From Microbacterium sp. 4R-513 (GTDB lineage Bacteria; Actinomycetota; Actinomycetes; Actinomycetales; Microbacteriaceae): a stretch of DNA of 64,000 nucleotides. The stretch spans positions 558,001 to 622,000 of the forward strand of contig NZ_CP049256.1 of the NCBI RefSeq assembly GCF_011046485.1. Reading direction: 5' to 3'. This document shows, in pieces, positions 52,214 through 62,422 of the stretch. The number at the start of each line of letters is the position of its first letter. Position 1 is the stretch's first letter. The translations under genes were made by a program, and so were the position numbers. The notes under the pieces were generated by a model. The model was not told the DNA's origin and searched no databases. It saw only the letters and a program-made list of their open reading frames with translations.

Positions 52214-54570
52214 TGTCCGAGACGCACCGGCACGACGCACTCGTACCGGCGATCGGCGACGCGATCGAGCTCGAGATCTCGGGCATGACCTGCGCGTCGT
52301 GCGCGGCGCGCGTCGAGAAGAAGCTGAACAGGCTCGACGGGGTCGAGGCATCCGTCAACTTCGCCACCGAGAAGGCGCACGTCGTGGCTCCCAAGGGCTA
52401 CGATCCGCACGCGCTCATCGCCGAGGTCGAGAAGACGGGGTACGGCGCCAAGGTGCCCGAGCCCGTGCACGAGCACGCGCACCACGTCGAGCCCGAGCTC
52501 GGCTCGCTCCGCCGTCGCCTCATCGCGGCGATCGCGCTGTCGGTGCCGGTCATCCTGCTGTCGATGATCCCCGCGATCCAGTTCCCCGGGTGGCAGTGGG
52601 TGTCGCTCGCGCTCGCGACCCCCGTCGTGACCTGGGCGGCCTGGCCCTTCCACCAGGCGACGTGGACCAACCTCCGCCACGGCGCCGTCACGATGGACAC
52701 GCTCATCTCGGTCGGGGTCACGGCCGCGTACGTCTGGTCGCTCTACGCCCTGTTCTTCGGCGGCGCCGGCATGATCGGCATGACGCACGGCTTCGAGTGG
52801 TCGATCTCTCCGAGCGACGCCGCGGGCAACCTGTACCTCGAGGTCGCCTCGGGCGTGACGATGTTCGTGCTCGCCGGTCGCTACTTCGAGGTCCGCTCCA
52901 AGCGGCAGGCCGGCGCAGCCCTGCGGGCGCTGCTCGAGCTGGGGGCGAAGGATGTCGCGGTGCTGCGCGACGACCTCCTCACCGGAACCCGCACCGAGGT
53001 GCGCATCCCCGTCGAGCAGCTGCGCGTCGGCGACGAGTTCGTCGTGCGCCCGGGCGAGAAGATCGCGACCGACGGCGTCGTGGTCTCCGGCACGTCGGCG
53101 GTGGATGCCTCGACCGTGACGGGCGAGTCGGTGCCGGTCGAAGTGGGCCAGGGCGACGGCGTCATCGGTGCGACGGTGAACGTCGGAGGCCGCCTCGTGG
53201 TCCGCGCGACGCGCGTCGGCTCCGACACGCAGCTGGCTCAGATGGCGAAGCTCGTAGAGCAGGCGCAGTCGGGCAAGGCGGCGGCGCAGCGTCTCGCCGA
53301 TCGCATCTCGGCTGTGTTCGTGCCGATCGTGATCGGGCTCGCCCTCGCGACGCTCGTCGTGTGGCTGCTGCTCGGGTTCCCGCCCGCCGCCGCCTTCGGC
53401 GCTGCCGTGGCCGTGCTGATCATCGCCTGCCCGTGCGCGCTGGGTCTCGCGACACCGATCGCACTGCTGGTGGGCACGGGACGAGGCGCGCAGCTCGGCA
53501 TCCTGATCCGGGGTCCCGAAGTGCTCGAGTCCACCCGCACGGTGGACACGGTCGTGCTCGACAAGACCGGCACGGTGACGACCGGACGGATGTCGCTCAT
53601 GGACGTCGCGACTGCGGCGGGCACGTCGCGCGACGAGGTGCTCCGCCTCGCCGGCGCGCTCGAGCAGTCCTCGGAGCACCCGGTGGCCCGGGCCATCGCG
53701 AAGGCGGCCGTCACCGAGCTCGGCGCACTCCCCGAGGCGGAGGCTTTCCAGAACCTGCCCGGCACGGGCGTGTCGGGCGTCGTCGATGGCCACGCCGTCG
53801 TCGTGGGCCGCGAAGCACTCCTCGCCGACTGGGCGCTGCGCCTGGACGGCACACTGGCCGAGGCATCCGCGCGGTTCGAGAGCGAGGGCAAGACGAAAGT
53901 GGTCGTCGCGTGGGACGGCGAAGTGCACGGCGTCCTGGCCGTCGCCGACCGCGTGAAGCCCACGAGCGCGGAGGCCATCCGGCAGCTGCGCAGCCTGGGC
54001 CTCGAGCCCGTGCTGCTCACCGGCGACAACGAGACGGTGGCCCGGCGGATCGCGGGCGAGGTCGGCATCGGACGCGTCATCGCGCAGGTGCTCCCCGCCG
54101 AGAAGGTCGCGGTCGTCCGGCGGCTGCAGGTAGAGGGCAAGGTCGTGGCAATGGTGGGCGACGGCGTCAACGACGCCGCGGCACTCGCGCAGTCCGACCT
54201 GGGTCTCGCGATGGGGACGGGGACGGATGCCGCGATCGAGGCCTCCGACCTCACTCTCGTGCGCGGCGACCTGCGCAGCGCCGCCGACGCCATCCGGCTG
54301 TCGCGCGCGACGCTCGGCACGATCAAGGTCAACCTGTTCTGGGCCTTCGCGTACAACGTCGCGGCGATCCCGCTCGCGGCCCTGGGGCTGCTCAACCCCA
54401 TGATCGCGGGAGCGGCGATGGCGTTCTCGAGCGCCTTCGTCGTGGGCAACAGCCTCCTCCTGCGCCGGTTCCGCAGCTGGGCCGACGGCCCGGCGGCGTC
54501 AGCGGCGCCGGCCATGCCGCAGGACTACCCTGAGCACCACGCCCACCACCTCGTGAAGGAGGAGCGATGA
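52213..54570 (+). CDS. copA: copper-exporting P1B-type ATPase
   Basis: A 785-residue P1B-1 ATPase. One N-terminal HMA domain has CASC at 27-30, a His-rich linker ([10 protein letters not shown]) follows, then eight helices with the CPC copper site in IIACPCALG. The phosphorylation motif DKTGT, the ATP-binding SEHP and hinge GDGVNDAA are intact. The C-terminal tail ([13 protein letters not shown]) is histidine-rich, which may tune metal binding. It exports Cu(I). Start and stop overlap the flanking copZ and csoR genes, so the trio is one operon. Confidence 0.96.
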   Translation: MSETHRHDALVPAIGDAIELEISGMTCASCAARVEKKLNRLDGVEASVNFATEKAHVVAPKGYDPHALIAEVEKTGYGAKVPEPVHEHAHHVEPELGSLRRRLIAAIALSVPVILLSMIPAIQFPGWQWVSLALATPVVTWAAWPFHQATWTNLRHGAVTMDTLISVGVTAAYVWSLYALFFGGAGMIGMTHGFEWSISPSDAAGNLYLEVASGVTMFVLAGRYFEVRSKRQAGAALRALLELGAKDVAVLRDDLLTGTRTEVRIPVEQLRVGDEFVVRPGEKIATDGVVVSGTSAVDASTVTGESVPVEVGQGDGVIGATVNVGGRLVVRATRVGSDTQLAQMAKLVEQAQSGKAAAQRLADRISAVFVPIVIGLALATLVVWLLLGFPPAAAFGAAVAVLIIACPCALGLATPIALLVGTGRGAQLGILIRGPEVLESTRTVDTVVLDKTGTVTTGRMSLMDVATAAGTSRDEVLRLAGALEQSSEHPVARAIAKAAVTELGALPEAEAFQNLPGTGVSGVVDGHAVVVGREALLADWALRLDGTLAEASARFESEGKTKVVVAWDGEVHGVLAVADRVKPTSAEAIRQLRSLGLEPVLLTGDNETVARRIAGEVGIGRVIAQVLPAEKVAVVRRLQVEGKVVAMVGDGVNDAAALAQSDLGLAMGTGTDAAIEASDLTLVRGDLRSAADAIRLSRATLGTIKVNLFWAFAYNVAAIPLAALGLLNPMIAGAAMAFSSAFVVGNSLLLRRFRSWADGPAASAAPAMPQDYPEHHAHHLVKEER

Positions 54571-54911
54571 CCCTCGCAGAGACGCCGGCCGCGGCATCCG
54601 TCGATTCATCCGCCGGCCCCGACCACGCCGCCCACCACGGTTACATCACCGACAAGGACAAGTACCTCAACCGCATGAAGCGGATCGAGGGGCAGGCGCG
54701 CGGCATCCACAAGATGGTCGAGGAGGAGAAGTACTGCATCGACATCCTCACGCAGATCAGCGCTCTCACGAGCGCGCTGGAGGCTGTCGCGATCGGCCTC
54801 CTCGACGACCACCTCAAGCACTGCGTCGTGGACGCGGCGAGGCTCGGCGGCGCCGAGGCGGACGCGAAGATCGCCGAGGCGACGCAGGCGATCGCGCGGC
54901 TCGTGCGCTGA
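54567..54911 (+). CDS. csoR: copper-sensing repressor CsoR
   Basis: A 114-residue DUF156 protein with the Cu(I) ligands Cys57, His82 and Cys86 (the C-H-C spacing of CsoR). Helices around [20 protein letters not shown] carry the DNA-contacting face. The first ~28 residues form an Ala/Ser/His-rich extension. It is last in the operon and should repress it in the absence of copper, through the sites at 51938-51983. Confidence 0.94.
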   Translation: MTLAETPAAASVDSSAGPDHAAHHGYITDKDKYLNRMKRIEGQARGIHKMVEEEKYCIDILTQISALTSALEAVAIGLLDDHLKHCVVDAARLGGAEADAKIAEATQAIARLVR

Positions 54912-54916
54912 CGCGG

Positions 54917-54967
54917 CGCTCCCGTGACGCGAAGCGGCGGCTCCCGTGACGCGAAGCGGCGGCTCCC
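54917..54967. repeat. short tandem repeat before the cop terminator
   Basis: Two and a bit copies of a ~22-base unit, CTCCCGTGACGCGAAGCGGCGG, read from just after the csoR stop. The last copy runs into the terminator stem, so it probably arose by duplication of its left arm. Confidence 0.65.
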
Positions 54968-54985
54968 TCCTCGGGAGCCGCCGCT
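54955..54985 (+). terminator. terminator of the copZ-copA-csoR operon
   Basis: AGCGGCGGCTCCC and GGGAGCCGCCGCT are perfect 13-bp arms with a 5-base loop, 43 bases after the csoR stop, followed by CCTTCGTT. Convergent with rarD, so it may serve both. Confidence 0.85.
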
Positions 54986-55008
54986 CCTTCGTTGCGAGAG
55001 CCGGGGTG

Positions 55009-56013
55009 TCAGGTGAGCTCGGCGACGTCCGAGACGCCGTCGTCGACGCGTTGGGCCGCGCGGGCTCGCCGGCCCGCGACGATCGAGTCGACCGTCAGCA
55101 CGACGAGCGCGATCCACACCAGCGCGAAGCCGATCCAGCGCTCGAGCGACATCGGCTCCCCCAGCAGCCAGACGCCGATGATGAACTGGAGGATCGGCGC
55201 GACGAACTGCAGCATGCCCATGAGCGTGAGCGGGGTCCGCCGGGCGCCGGCGGCGAAGAGCAGGAGCGGAACCGCGGTCACCACCCCGGCCAGCAGCAGC
55301 AGGATCGTGTGGACGGTGGAGCCCTGACCCATCGTGAGGCCGGAGGTGACGGCGATCACGACGAGCTGGATGACGGCGACGGGCACGAGCCACAGCGATT
55401 CGAGCGTCAAGCCGCTGACCGCATCGACGGAGGGGCCGATCTGCTTCTTGACGAGCCCGTAGAAGCCGAAGGAGAACGCGAGCGTCAGGGCGATCCAGGG
55501 AAAGGCTCCGTACCCGATGACGATGACGAGCACCGCCGCGGTCGCGATGCCGATCGCGACCCACTGAGTCACGCGCAGGCGTTCCCGGAGGATCAGCACG
55601 CCGAGGAGCACCGTGACGATCGGATTGATGAAGTATCCGAGGCTCGTCTCGACGACATGGCCGGTCAGCGCGCCGATGAGATAGGTCTGCCAGTTGATGT
55701 AGATGAGCGCGCCCGCCAGGACGGTCCACCAGACGAGCCGCCGATTGCGGAGGATCGCGACGAGCTTCGGCCACGTCCGCGTAACGGTGAGCAGGAAGGC
55801 GCAGAAGACGAGGGAGAGGATGATGCGCCAGGCGACGACCTCGAACGGACCGGTCGGCGCGAGGGCGAGGAAGTACAGCGGCAGGAATCCCCAGAGCAGG
55901 TACGCCGTGAAGGCGAAGACGCCGCCGAGCAGGCGTTCGCGACCGGGATCGGCCGGCTTCGCCGCCGCCGGACGAGGTGGCGCGCTGGACGACGGCGAAG
56001 ACTCGGGATTCAC
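55009..56013 (-). CDS. rarD: RarD/EamA-family transporter
   Basis: A 334-residue membrane protein with ten predicted helices in two EamA repeats. The RarD hallmark is present: LLWGFLPLYFLAL near the start, TWPKLVAILRNRR and GALIYINWQTYLIGAL, then VVETSLGYFINPIVTVLLGVLILRERL. The first ~25 residues are a Pro/Ser/Ala-rich cytoplasmic tail. Substrates of RarD proteins are not certain; one E. coli report links it to chloramphenicol sensitivity. It lies 92 bp past the groES terminator. Confidence 0.92.
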   Translation of the reverse strand: MNPESSPSSSAPPRPAAAKPADPGRERLLGGVFAFTAYLLWGFLPLYFLALAPTGPFEVVAWRIILSLVFCAFLLTVTRTWPKLVAILRNRRLVWWTVLAGALIYINWQTYLIGALTGHVVETSLGYFINPIVTVLLGVLILRERLRVTQWVAIGIATAAVLVIVIGYGAFPWIALTLAFSFGFYGLVKKQIGPSVDAVSGLTLESLWLVPVAVIQLVVIAVTSGLTMGQGSTVHTILLLLAGVVTAVPLLLFAAGARRTPLTLMGMLQFVAPILQFIIGVWLLGEPMSLERWIGFALVWIALVVLTVDSIVAGRRARAAQRVDDGVSDVAELT

Positions 56014-56104
56014 CTTCCCAGCCTAGGACGGCGCACCACGGCGTCGGCGGGGCGAGGCATCCGTCACCTGCCGTCCCTGAGCCGATTCCTGCCAGCCGCG
56101 CATG

Positions 56105-56144
56105 CGAAAGGGGCCCGGATGCCGAAGCATCCGAGCCCCTTTCG
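56105..56144 (-). terminator. terminator of groES
   Basis: CGAAAGGGGC-c-CGGATGC and GCATCCG-a-GCCCCTTTCG pair with one internal mismatch around loop CGAA, starting 13 bases after the groES stop on the minus strand. The stem again contains the GGATGC motif. Confidence 0.8.
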
Positions 56145-56156
56145 GAAGAGCTGTCG

Positions 56157-56453
56157 TCAGCGGACGACGACCGCCAGCACGTCGCGAGCCGACAGGACGA
56201 GGAACTCGTCACCGCCGAACTTGACCTCGGTCCCGCCGTACTTGCTGTAGAGCACTCGGTCGCCGACGGCGACGTCGAGCGGAACACGGTTGCCGTTGTC
56301 ATCGATGCGGCCGGGGCCCACGGCCACGACCTCGCCCTCCTGGGGCTTCTCCTTGGCGGTGTCAGGGATGACCAGACCGCTGGAGGTGGTCTGCTCGGCC
56401 TCGACCTGCTTGATGACGATGCGGTCCTCGAGCGGCTTGATGGAAACCGACAC
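56157..56453 (-). CDS. groES: co-chaperonin GroES
   Basis: A 98-residue Gro[47 protein letters not shown] holds the mobile loop, and [30 protein letters not shown] completes the beta-barrel. It caps GroEL; no groEL follows here, as in many actinobacteria where groES is separate. I chose the GTG at 56453, preceded by GAGGTAG. Two CIRCE elements upstream imply HrcA control. Confidence 0.96.
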   Translation of the reverse strand: MSVSIKPLEDRIVIKQVEAEQTTSSGLVIPDTAKEKPQEGEVVAVGPGRIDDNGNRVPLDVAVGDRVLYSKYGGTEVKFGGDEFLVLSARDVLAVVVR

Positions 56454-56489
56454 GGGTCTACCTCTTCTTTCCTTGAGACTCAAGACTCG

Positions 56490-56516
56490 TTAGCACTCAC
56501 CTGGTGAGAGTGCTGA
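56490..56516. promoter_or_regulatory. CIRCE element (HrcA operator)
   Basis: TTAGCACTC (56490-56498), 9 bases, GAGTGCTGA (56508-56516): the CIRCE consensus TTAGCACTC-N9-GAGTGCTAA with one difference. It is 37 bases upstream of the groES start. A TTGCAT -35 (about 56550) and TAAACT -10 (about 56526) spaced by 18 lie just upstream on the minus strand. Confidence 0.93.
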
Positions 56517-56534
56517 TCCAGTTTAGGCAGTCGG

Positions 56535-56561
56535 CTGGCACTCATGCAACGTGAGTGCCAA
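56535..56561. promoter_or_regulatory. second, degenerate CIRCE element
   Basis: CTGGCACTC, 9 bases, GAGTGCCAA: the same geometry as the first CIRCE, with TGGCACTC/GAGTGCCA arms. It covers the presumed -35 of the groES promoter, which would allow HrcA to block it. Confidence 0.8.
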
Positions 56562-56637
56562 ACGGCGTCATGTTGACGGATGCCTCGCCGGTCCGGCCCG
56601 GCCGCGTCGTCGCCCCGCGCCGACGTACGCTGGCCGG

Positions 56638-57834
56638 ATGGAACTGGCCGAGCTCACCGCACTCCTGACACCCGAAGGCCTGCGGGTGCTGGACGAGCTC
56701 GGACCGATCGACTCGGCGGACGACGTCGCACGGACCGTGTCGCGACTGCGATCGGCCGGGCACTCCCCCGACCTCGTCTCGGCGGTGGTGGGCCAGGCGC
56801 GGCTCCGCACCCGCGCCCGGGCCAAGTTCGGCGGATTCGCCGACCGGATGCTGTTCACCCGCGCGGGTCTCGAGCAGGCCACGCGCCTGCCCATCGCGGG
56901 GCGCCACGCGGCGCGGTTCCGCGACGCGGGCATGGGCGCGGTCGCCGACCTCGGCTGCGGCATCGGCGGCGACGCCCTCGGGCTCGCGGCTCTCGGGCTG
57001 AGGGTCGTCGCGGTCGATGCCGACGACGTCACGGCCGCGATCGCCGCGTACAACCTGGCTCCGTTCGCGGGCGACGTCGTCGTGCGGCAGGGGCTCGCGG
57101 AGGACGTCGTGAAGGAAGGGCTCGACGTCGACGCGTACTGGCTCGATCCCGCCCGCCGCACGGCCGGTCACAGCGAGACCTCCCGGACGCGGCCGGAGGA
57201 CTGGTCGCCGTCGCTCGAGTGGGTCTTCGACCTCGCGTCGCGGCATCCCGCCGGCGTGAAGCTCGGCCCGGGGCTCGACCGTGGCCTCATCCCCGACGAC
57301 GTGGAGGCGCAGTGGGTCAGCGCCGACGGCTCGACGATCGAGCTCGTGCTGTGGTCGGGCGCGCTCGCGCGACCCGGAGTGCGTCGGGCCGCCCTCGTCG
57401 TGCGGGGCGACACGGCGGCGGAGCTCACCGCGGCGGGCGATGCCGAGGATGAGCCCGCTCGCGCGCTGGGCGCGTTCGTGCACGAGCCCGACGGCGCCGT
57501 CATCCGGGCGCGGCTCATCGGCGAGGTGGCCCGGTCGCTTCAGGCCGGCATGCTCGACGAGCACATCGCCTACCTCACCTCGGACGCGGCCCTCACGAGC
57601 CCGTTCGTCTCGTCGTTCCGCGTGCGGGAGGAGCTTCCCGCCGACACGAAGAAGCTCGCGCGGGCGCTGCGCGAGCGGGGCATCGGGCGGCTCGAGATCA
57701 AGAAGCGAGGGGTGGATGTCGACCCCGCGGCACTGCGGAAGTCTCTGTCGCTCAAGGGCGACGAGTCCGCGACGCTCATCATGACCCGCATCGGCAAGAA
57801 GCGCGTCGCGCTGCTCGCCGACCGTGTCGGCTGA
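56638..57834 (+). CDS. SAM-dependent methyltransferase with THUMP-like domain
   Basis: A 398-residue protein. A helical N-terminal region (~1-90) is followed by a class I Rossmann fold: motif I VADLGCGIGGDALGLAALGLRVVAVDAD (about 101-128) and motif IV YWLDPARR (about 163-170), a PxRR-like signature that suggests RNA or protein substrates. The C-terminal third, with TKKLARALRERGIGRLEIKKRGVDVDP, is the THUMP-like domain usual in this actinobacterial family. Target unknown; rRNA/tRNA modification is plausible. Confidence 0.85.
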   Translation: MELAELTALLTPEGLRVLDELGPIDSADDVARTVSRLRSAGHSPDLVSAVVGQARLRTRARAKFGGFADRMLFTRAGLEQATRLPIAGRHAARFRDAGMGAVADLGCGIGGDALGLAALGLRVVAVDADDVTAAIAAYNLAPFAGDVVVRQGLAEDVVKEGLDVDAYWLDPARRTAGHSETSRTRPEDWSPSLEWVFDLASRHPAGVKLGPGLDRGLIPDDVEAQWVSADGSTIELVLWSGALARPGVRRAALVVRGDTAAELTAAGDAEDEPARALGAFVHEPDGAVIRARLIGEVARSLQAGMLDEHIAYLTSDAALTSPFVSSFRVREELPADTKKLARALRERGIGRLEIKKRGVDVDPAALRKSLSLKGDESATLIMTRIGKKRVALLADRVG

Positions 57835-57852
57835 GCCTCCTGCGGGTCGGGA

Positions 57853-58377
57853 TCAGCCGACGAACCCCGAGGCCACGGCGGCGAACAGCAGCCACCCCAC
57901 GCTGTAGAGGATCGACACCCCGGCCAGGACGATCGCCCAGATCGCGACGCCGCGGCTCTCGAGCGGGCGGCGGAGCGCGAGGATGCCGGCGACGATGCCC
58001 GCCATGCCGAGGGGAAACCCCCAGCCGACGAAGAGCGACAGGACGAGCCCGAGGATCGCGAAGACGAGCGCCCAGCCGGCGAGACCGCGCCGAGGCTGCT
58101 CCGGCTCGGGCATGGCCCACTGCACGAGCGGCGCGGGGTGCTCGCCGTCGGGGTCCGCGGGAGCGGACTGGCTCGTGATCCCCACCGGCCCCGTGGGCAG
58201 CCGCTGGAAGCCCCCCCGGTGACCGCCCGGGAGCACCGACTCGGCTCCGACCGGGCCGATCTCCTGCGTGGGCGCATCGACGGTGGGACTCGGCGGTCGG
58301 GTGTCGGCCGGACCGGGCGCGGTCGACGGGTTCTCGCCCGGCGCCGATCCGGGTGGGCGACCCTCCGGCGCGCTCAC
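57853..58377 (-). CDS. DUF4190-type small membrane protein
   Basis: A 174-residue protein. The first ~95 residues are Pro/Ala/Gly-rich and disordered, then two helices ([40 protein letters not shown] and [26 protein letters not shown]) in the DUF4190 arrangement. The GTG start at 58377 overlaps the tsaD stop by 4 bp (GTGA), so it is translationally coupled to tsaD. No function known. Confidence 0.78.
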   Translation of the reverse strand: MSAPEGRPPGSAPGENPSTAPGPADTRPPSPTVDAPTQEIGPVGAESVLPGGHRGGFQRLPTGPVGITSQSAPADPDGEHPAPLVQWAMPEPEQPRRGLAGWALVFAILGLVLSLFVGWGFPLGMAGIVAGILALRRPLESRGVAIWAIVLAGVSILYSVGWLLFAAVASGFVG

Positions 58378-59471
58378 GCCGCCGCCTCGCCGGGCGCCTC
58401 CGCGACCTGGATCTCGGTCACGGGGAGCGTCGAATCCGCACCGAACTCGAGGGTCGAAGGCCGGCGGCCCGACATGATGAGCTCGGACGCGAGGGCCGCG
58501 ATCATGGCGCCGTTGTCGGTGCAGAGCGAGAGCGGAGGGATCCGCACCGTCACGCCCGCGGCATCCGCCCGCTCGATCGCGACGTCGCGCAGCCGGCGGT
58601 TCGCGATGACGCCGCCGCCGAGCAGGAGGCGTGGGACGCCGTGGTCGCGGCACGCCGCGAGGGCCTTGGTGACGAGGACGTCGACCACCGCCTCGCGGAA
58701 GCTCGCCGCGACATCGGCCACGGGGACGGGCTCGCCCACGGCCTCGCGCTGCTCGACCCACCGGGCGACGGCGGTCTTGAGACCCGAGAACGAGAAGTCG
58801 TAGCGGTGCTTCGCCAGATCGGAGGCGCGCGACAGCCCTCGCGGGAACGGGATCGCCGCGGGATCTCCGGATGCCGCGACACGGTCGATCTGAGGACCGC
58901 CGGGATAGGGCAGCCCGAGCACCCGGGCGACCTTGTCGAACGCCTCGCCGGCGGCGTCGTCCATCGTCTCGCCCAGGAGCTCGACGTCGGTCGTGAGGTC
59001 GCGGACGAGGAGGAGCGAGGTGTGGCCGCCGCTCACGAGCAGCGCGACGGTCGGATACTCGAGCGGCGGCGCGTCCGCATCGAGGATGTCGGCGGCGATG
59101 TGACCCACGAGGTGATTGACGGCGTACAGCGGCCGGTCGAGCGAGACGGCGAGCGCCTTCGCGGCGCCGACGCCCACCATGAGGGCTCCCGCGAGCCCGG
59201 GCCCGGACGTCACCGCGACGGCATCGAGATCGGCGAGCGTGACGCCCGACTCCGCGAGCGCGGCCTCGATCGACGGCTGCAGGGCCTCGAGGTGGGCGCG
59301 GGCGGCGACCTCGGGGACGACGCCGCCGTAGCGCGCGTGCTCGTCCATGCTGCTCGCGATCGTGTTGCTGAGGAGCGTGCGGCCGCGCACGATCCCGATG
59401 CCCGTCTCGTCGCAGCTCGTCTCGATGCCGAGCACGAGCGGCTCGGACCCATGCCTCTGCACGCCGGTCAC
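58374..59471 (-). CDS. tsaD: tRNA N6-adenosine threonylcarbamoyltransferase
   Basis: A 365-residue ASKHA-fold enzyme. [16 protein letters not shown] opens the protein, [11 protein letters not shown] holds the metal-binding histidines, [13 protein letters not shown] and GGPQIDR are conserved, and [12 protein letters not shown] ends the fold. It transfers the threonylcarbamoyl group to A37 of ANN-decoding tRNAs, working with TsaB and TsaE. I chose the GTG at 59471, which overlaps the rimI stop by 4 bp; GTGs at 59477 and 59462 are alternatives. Confidence 0.96.
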   Translation of the reverse strand: MTGVQRHGSEPLVLGIETSCDETGIGIVRGRTLLSNTIASSMDEHARYGGVVPEVAARAHLEALQPSIEAALAESGVTLADLDAVAVTSGPGLAGALMVGVGAAKALAVSLDRPLYAVNHLVGHIAADILDADAPPLEYPTVALLVSGGHTSLLLVRDLTTDVELLGETMDDAAGEAFDKVARVLGLPYPGGPQIDRVAASGDPAAIPFPRGLSRASDLAKHRYDFSFSGLKTAVARWVEQREAVGEPVPVADVAASFREAVVDVLVTKALAACRDHGVPRLLLGGGVIANRRLRDVAIERADAAGVTVRIPPLSLCTDNGAMIAALASELIMSGRRPSTLEFGADSTLPVTEIQVAEAPGEAAA

Positions 59472-59965
59472 GTGCACACCCCCGCATCGTCGGGATCCGC
59501 AGCGCGGGCGGCGGCCCACGCGCGCACGTCGAGCCGCATCACGACGGCGTCCACATCGTCGGGCTGGTAGTACCGCGGGCGGCGTCCGACCTCGGCGAAG
59601 CCCTCCGACGCGTAGAGCGCCTGCGCCACGGGGTTGTCGGCGCGCACCTCGAGGAAGACCTCCTCGATGCGGCGAGCGGATGCCTCGGCGAGGAGCGCCT
59701 CGAGGATCGCCCGCCCGCGACCCCGGCCCCGGGCCGACTCGGCGATCGCGATCGTCTGGACGTCGGCATCCTTCGATCCCGCGGGCGCGCGCAGCCCCGC
59801 GTAGCCGACGAGACGGCCGGCCTCTTCGGCGACGAGGTAGAACCCGTGGCGCGACGAGAGCTCCTGGCGCATCATCGCGTCCGACCAGGCGTCGGTCGGG
59901 AAGGATGCGCGCTCCAGCGCCATGATCGCGCCGAGGTCGGCGGGCGTCGCCGCGCGAAGGGTCAT
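59468..59965 (-). CDS. rimI: ribosomal-protein-alanine N-acetyltransferase
   Basis: A 165-residue GNAT acetyltransferase: [21 protein letters not shown], the acetyl-CoA loop [24 protein letters not shown] and the RimI-type [28 protein letters not shown]. RimI acetylates the N-terminus of ribosomal protein S18, and in actinobacteria is routinely placed between tsaB and tsaD, as here. Overlaps both neighbours by 4 bp. Confidence 0.93.
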   Translation of the reverse strand: MTLRAATPADLGAIMALERASFPTDAWSDAMMRQELSSRHGFYLVAEEAGRLVGYAGLRAPAGSKDADVQTIAIAESARGRGRGRAILEALLAEASARRIEEVFLEVRADNPVAQALYASEGFAEVGRRPRYYQPDDVDAVVMRLDVRAWAAARAADPDDAGVCT

Positions 59966-60639
59966 GCCGCACCGCCCGTCGGTGCCGTCACGCGCTTCGG
60001 CCCGCTCGACAGCGTCACATCGGGAGAGCGCAGGTAGAGCGCGTCGGCGGGACCGATCTGCCGACCGGCCACGACGGCACGGGCGGCCGCGAGCGCGAGC
60101 ATGACGGCCGGGATGCGGTCGGCGTCCCGGCGGAGGGCGCCACGGTCGGCGAGCAGCGCGTCGAGCTCGTCGCGGGGCGACAGCGCCGGACCCTCGACGC
60201 GGACGGGGAGGCCGTCATCGTCGATGCCGCGGTAGAGGGTGTACGCCAGCTCCCGCCGGCGGGCGTCGGTCACGACCGCGAACGCGTCGTCGTCGGTGTT
60301 GTCGCGGCCGCCGGTCAGCGCGCTGTGCAGCAGCAGCTCGAGGGCGACCGCGTCGTGGCTCACGACCGGGATCACCGGGATGCCGCGACCGAGCGCGAAC
60401 GCCCGCGCGGCGGCGATCCCGACCCGCAGGCCCGTGAAGGGCCCCGGGCCCATCCCCGCCGCGACGTGCGTCACGTCGGAGGGGCGGAGGGATGCCTCGG
60501 CGAGCGCCCGCTCGATGAGGTTGCCGATGACCTCGGCGTGTCCGCGTGGGTCGACGCTCTCGGTCTCCGACCGCACGACACCGTCGGCCTCGACCACCGC
60601 GACGGCGGTGCCGAGGGACGTGTCGATGCCGAGGATCAC
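59962..60639 (-). CDS. tsaB: t6A biosynthesis protein TsaB
   Basis: A 225-residue inactive ASKHA homologue that pairs with Tsa[45 protein letters not shown], then a variable C-terminal half. I chose the GTG at 60639, with GGAGGG just upstream; homology to TsaB begins exactly there. The gap to tsaE holds one family A repeat unit. Confidence 0.94.
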   Translation of the reverse strand: MILGIDTSLGTAVAVVEADGVVRSETESVDPRGHAEVIGNLIERALAEASLRPSDVTHVAAGMGPGPFTGLRVGIAAARAFALGRGIPVIPVVSHDAVALELLLHSALTGGRDNTDDDAFAVVTDARRRELAYTLYRGIDDDGLPVRVEGPALSPRDELDALLADRGALRRDADRIPAVMLALAAARAVVAGRQIGPADALYLRSPDVTLSSGPKRVTAPTGGAA

Positions 60640-60701
60640 GCCCTCCAGGCTAGCCGGACCTCGACTTCCGGTGATCGAGCCGCCGCTGTCACGCGGGTGC
60701 G

Positions 60702-60735
60702 AGCGTTTCGTCTCGCTCCGCTCGCTCAACGACCG
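60702..60735. repeat. single unit of the dispersed repeat (family A)
   Basis: GAGCGTTTCGTCTCGC ... CTCAACGACCGG, one unit between tsaB and tsaE. It includes the tsaE stop codon: the minus strand reads GCCGGTCGTTGA, so the gene ends inside the repeat. Confidence 0.82.
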
Positions 60736-61259
60736 GCTGTGTCGGGCGAGTGGCGCGTGAGCGTCAGGACGCGCGGAGCATCGGCGTCCATCTGCGCCGC
60801 CGCCGGGCCGCTCGTGCCGCACGCCGTGTCGACCCCGGTCCCGCCCCACTCGCGCTCGAGCTCGATGTCCCACCACGAGTCGGCGACCTTGTCGACGAGG
60901 CCGCGCCCCCACTCGACGACGACGACCGACGTGTCGAAGTCGATGTCGAGGTCGTCGAGCTCGGCGGCCGAGCCGAGGCGGTAGGCGTCGACGTGCACGA
61001 GCGGTGCGCCGCCGACGAGCGAGGGGTGCGTGCGCGCGATCACGAAGGTGGGGCTCTGCACGGGGCCGCGCACGCCGAGACCGGCCGCGATCCCTCGGGT
61101 CAGGGTCGTCTTGCCCGCGCCGAGCGGGCCCGTCAGCACGAGGACGTCGCCGGGGCGCAGCATCCGCCCCAGCTGCTCGCCGAACTCCTCCATGGCCGCG
61201 GGTGTGTCGATCTCGCGGCGGCCCGCGAGCGCCTGGAGTCCATCGGTGGTCGTGCTCAT
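60726..61259 (-). CDS. tsaE: t6A biosynthesis ATPase TsaE
   Basis: A 177-residue P-loop ATPase: Walker A GPLGAGKT at 44-51, SPTFVIARTHPS, LVHVDAYRLGSAAELDDLDID and VVVVEWGRGLVD, the TsaE signature with its conserved Trp. It regulates the TsaBD complex. The C-terminal ~30 residues extend past the usual end and run into a repeat that provides the stop codon. The ATG at 61259 follows alr by 38 bp. Confidence 0.95.
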   Translation of the reverse strand: MSTTTDGLQALAGRREIDTPAAMEEFGEQLGRMLRPGDVLVLTGPLGAGKTTLTRGIAAGLGVRGPVQSPTFVIARTHPSLVGGAPLVHVDAYRLGSAAELDDLDIDFDTSVVVVEWGRGLVDKVADSWWDIELEREWGGTGVDTACGTSGPAAAQMDADAPRVLTLTRHSPDTAGR

Positions 61260-61297
61260 GCCCTCGTCAACGCCGGAGTCGCCCGCCGCGTTCCCGG

Positions 61298-62422
61298 TCA
61301 CGACGAGACCTGCCGGCGGGGAACGCGGGGGCCGATACGCGTCACGATCTCGTAGTTGATGGTGGACGCGGCATCCGCCCATCCATCCGCGGACGGCACT
61401 CCGAGCGTCGGATCGCCGAAGAGCACCACCTCGTCGCCGACGCGCACCGGGTGGTCGCCGACGTCGACGACGAACTGGTCCATCGCGATCCGCCCCGCGA
61501 CGCGGAAGCGCGAGCCGTCGATCGAGACCGGACCCGCGCCCGAGGCGCTGCGCGGAACACCGTCGGCGTACCCCAGGGGCACGAGGGCGAGGGTCGTCTC
61601 GCGGTCGGTGCGGTAGTCGTAGCCGTACGAGACGCCGTGCCCGGCCGGCACGCGGCGCACCGCAGCGACCGGCGCTCGCAACGTCATGGCGGGGCGCAGG
61701 CCCAGGTCGCCCGAGTCACGGTCGGCGAAGGGCGAGAGCCCGTAGATCGAGACGCCGAGGCGCACGCAGCCCAGGCGCGACTCGGGCAGCGCGATGGCAG
61801 CGTGGCTCGCCGCGATGTGCCGAAGCGGCGGGGCCAGGCCCGCTGCGGCAGCCACCCCGAGCGCGTCGTGGAAGACCCGCACGGCCGCCCGATCGTCGTC
61901 GGCGGAGGCGTTGGACAGGTGGCTGAAGACGCCGAGCACGCGGAGCTTGCCGATCCGCTCGAGGCGCGCCGCCTCAGAGAAGACGACCCGGTAGTCCTCG
62001 GGCGCGATGCCGTTGCGGCCGAGGCCCGTCTCGACTTTCAGGTGGACCGCGACGGGGCGGTCGACGGATGCCGCGGCCGACGCCTGCAGCAGCTGGTCGA
62101 AGCTCGAGATGCCGAGCTCGATGCTCGCGGCGGCCGCCTCGCGGAAGTTCGCGCCCGGCGCGTGCAGCCACGCGAGGATCGGGGCATCCACCCCCGCCCG
62201 CCGCAGTGCAAGCGCCTCGCCGACGTCGGCGACGCCGATACGGCTCGCACCGCCGTCGAGAGCTGCCACGGCGCTGCGCACGGCGCCGTGACCGTAGCCG
62301 TCCGCCTTGACGACGGCGATCACCTCGGACCCGGTCAGGCGGCGGAGGTGGCGCACGTTCGCGCTGATCGCGCCGACGTCGATCGTGGCCTCTCTCAGGA
62401 CGCCGTCGGGCAGGCGGCTCAC
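61298..62422 (-). CDS. alr: alanine racemase
   Basis: A 374-residue fold-type III PLP enzyme that makes D-alanine for peptidoglycan. The PLP lysine Lys39 is in VVKADGYGHG, the catalytic tyrosine in HGVSYGYDYR, and the C-terminal beta-domain has LVPLGYADGVPR and INYEIVTRIGPRVPR. The ATG at 62422 overlaps the acpS stop by 4 bp. The GRIAMDQFVVDVG segment is the second active-site Tyr/Met region. Confidence 0.96.
   Translation of the reverse strand: MSRLPDGVLREATIDVGAISANVRHLRRLTGSEVIAVVKADGYGHGAVRSAVAALDGGASRIGVADVGEALALRRAGVDAPILAWLHAPGANFREAAAASIELGISSFDQLLQASAAASVDRPVAVHLKVETGLGRNGIAPEDYRVVFSEAARLERIGKLRVLGVFSHLSNASADDDRAAVRVFHDALGVAAAAGLAPPLRHIAASHAAIALPESRLGCVRLGVSIYGLSPFADRDSGDLGLRPAMTLRAPVAAVRRVPAGHGVSYGYDYRTDRETTLALVPLGYADGVPRSASGAGPVSIDGSRFRVAGRIAMDQFVVDVGDHPVRVGDEVVLFGDPTLGVPSADGWADAASTINYEIVTRIGPRVPRRQVSS

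Noticed and set aside
58374..59972. A single 532-residue gene for rimI plus tsaD
   Set aside because: The first ~165 residues are a shifted shadow of rimI; rimI and tsaD have their own frames with a 4-bp overlap.
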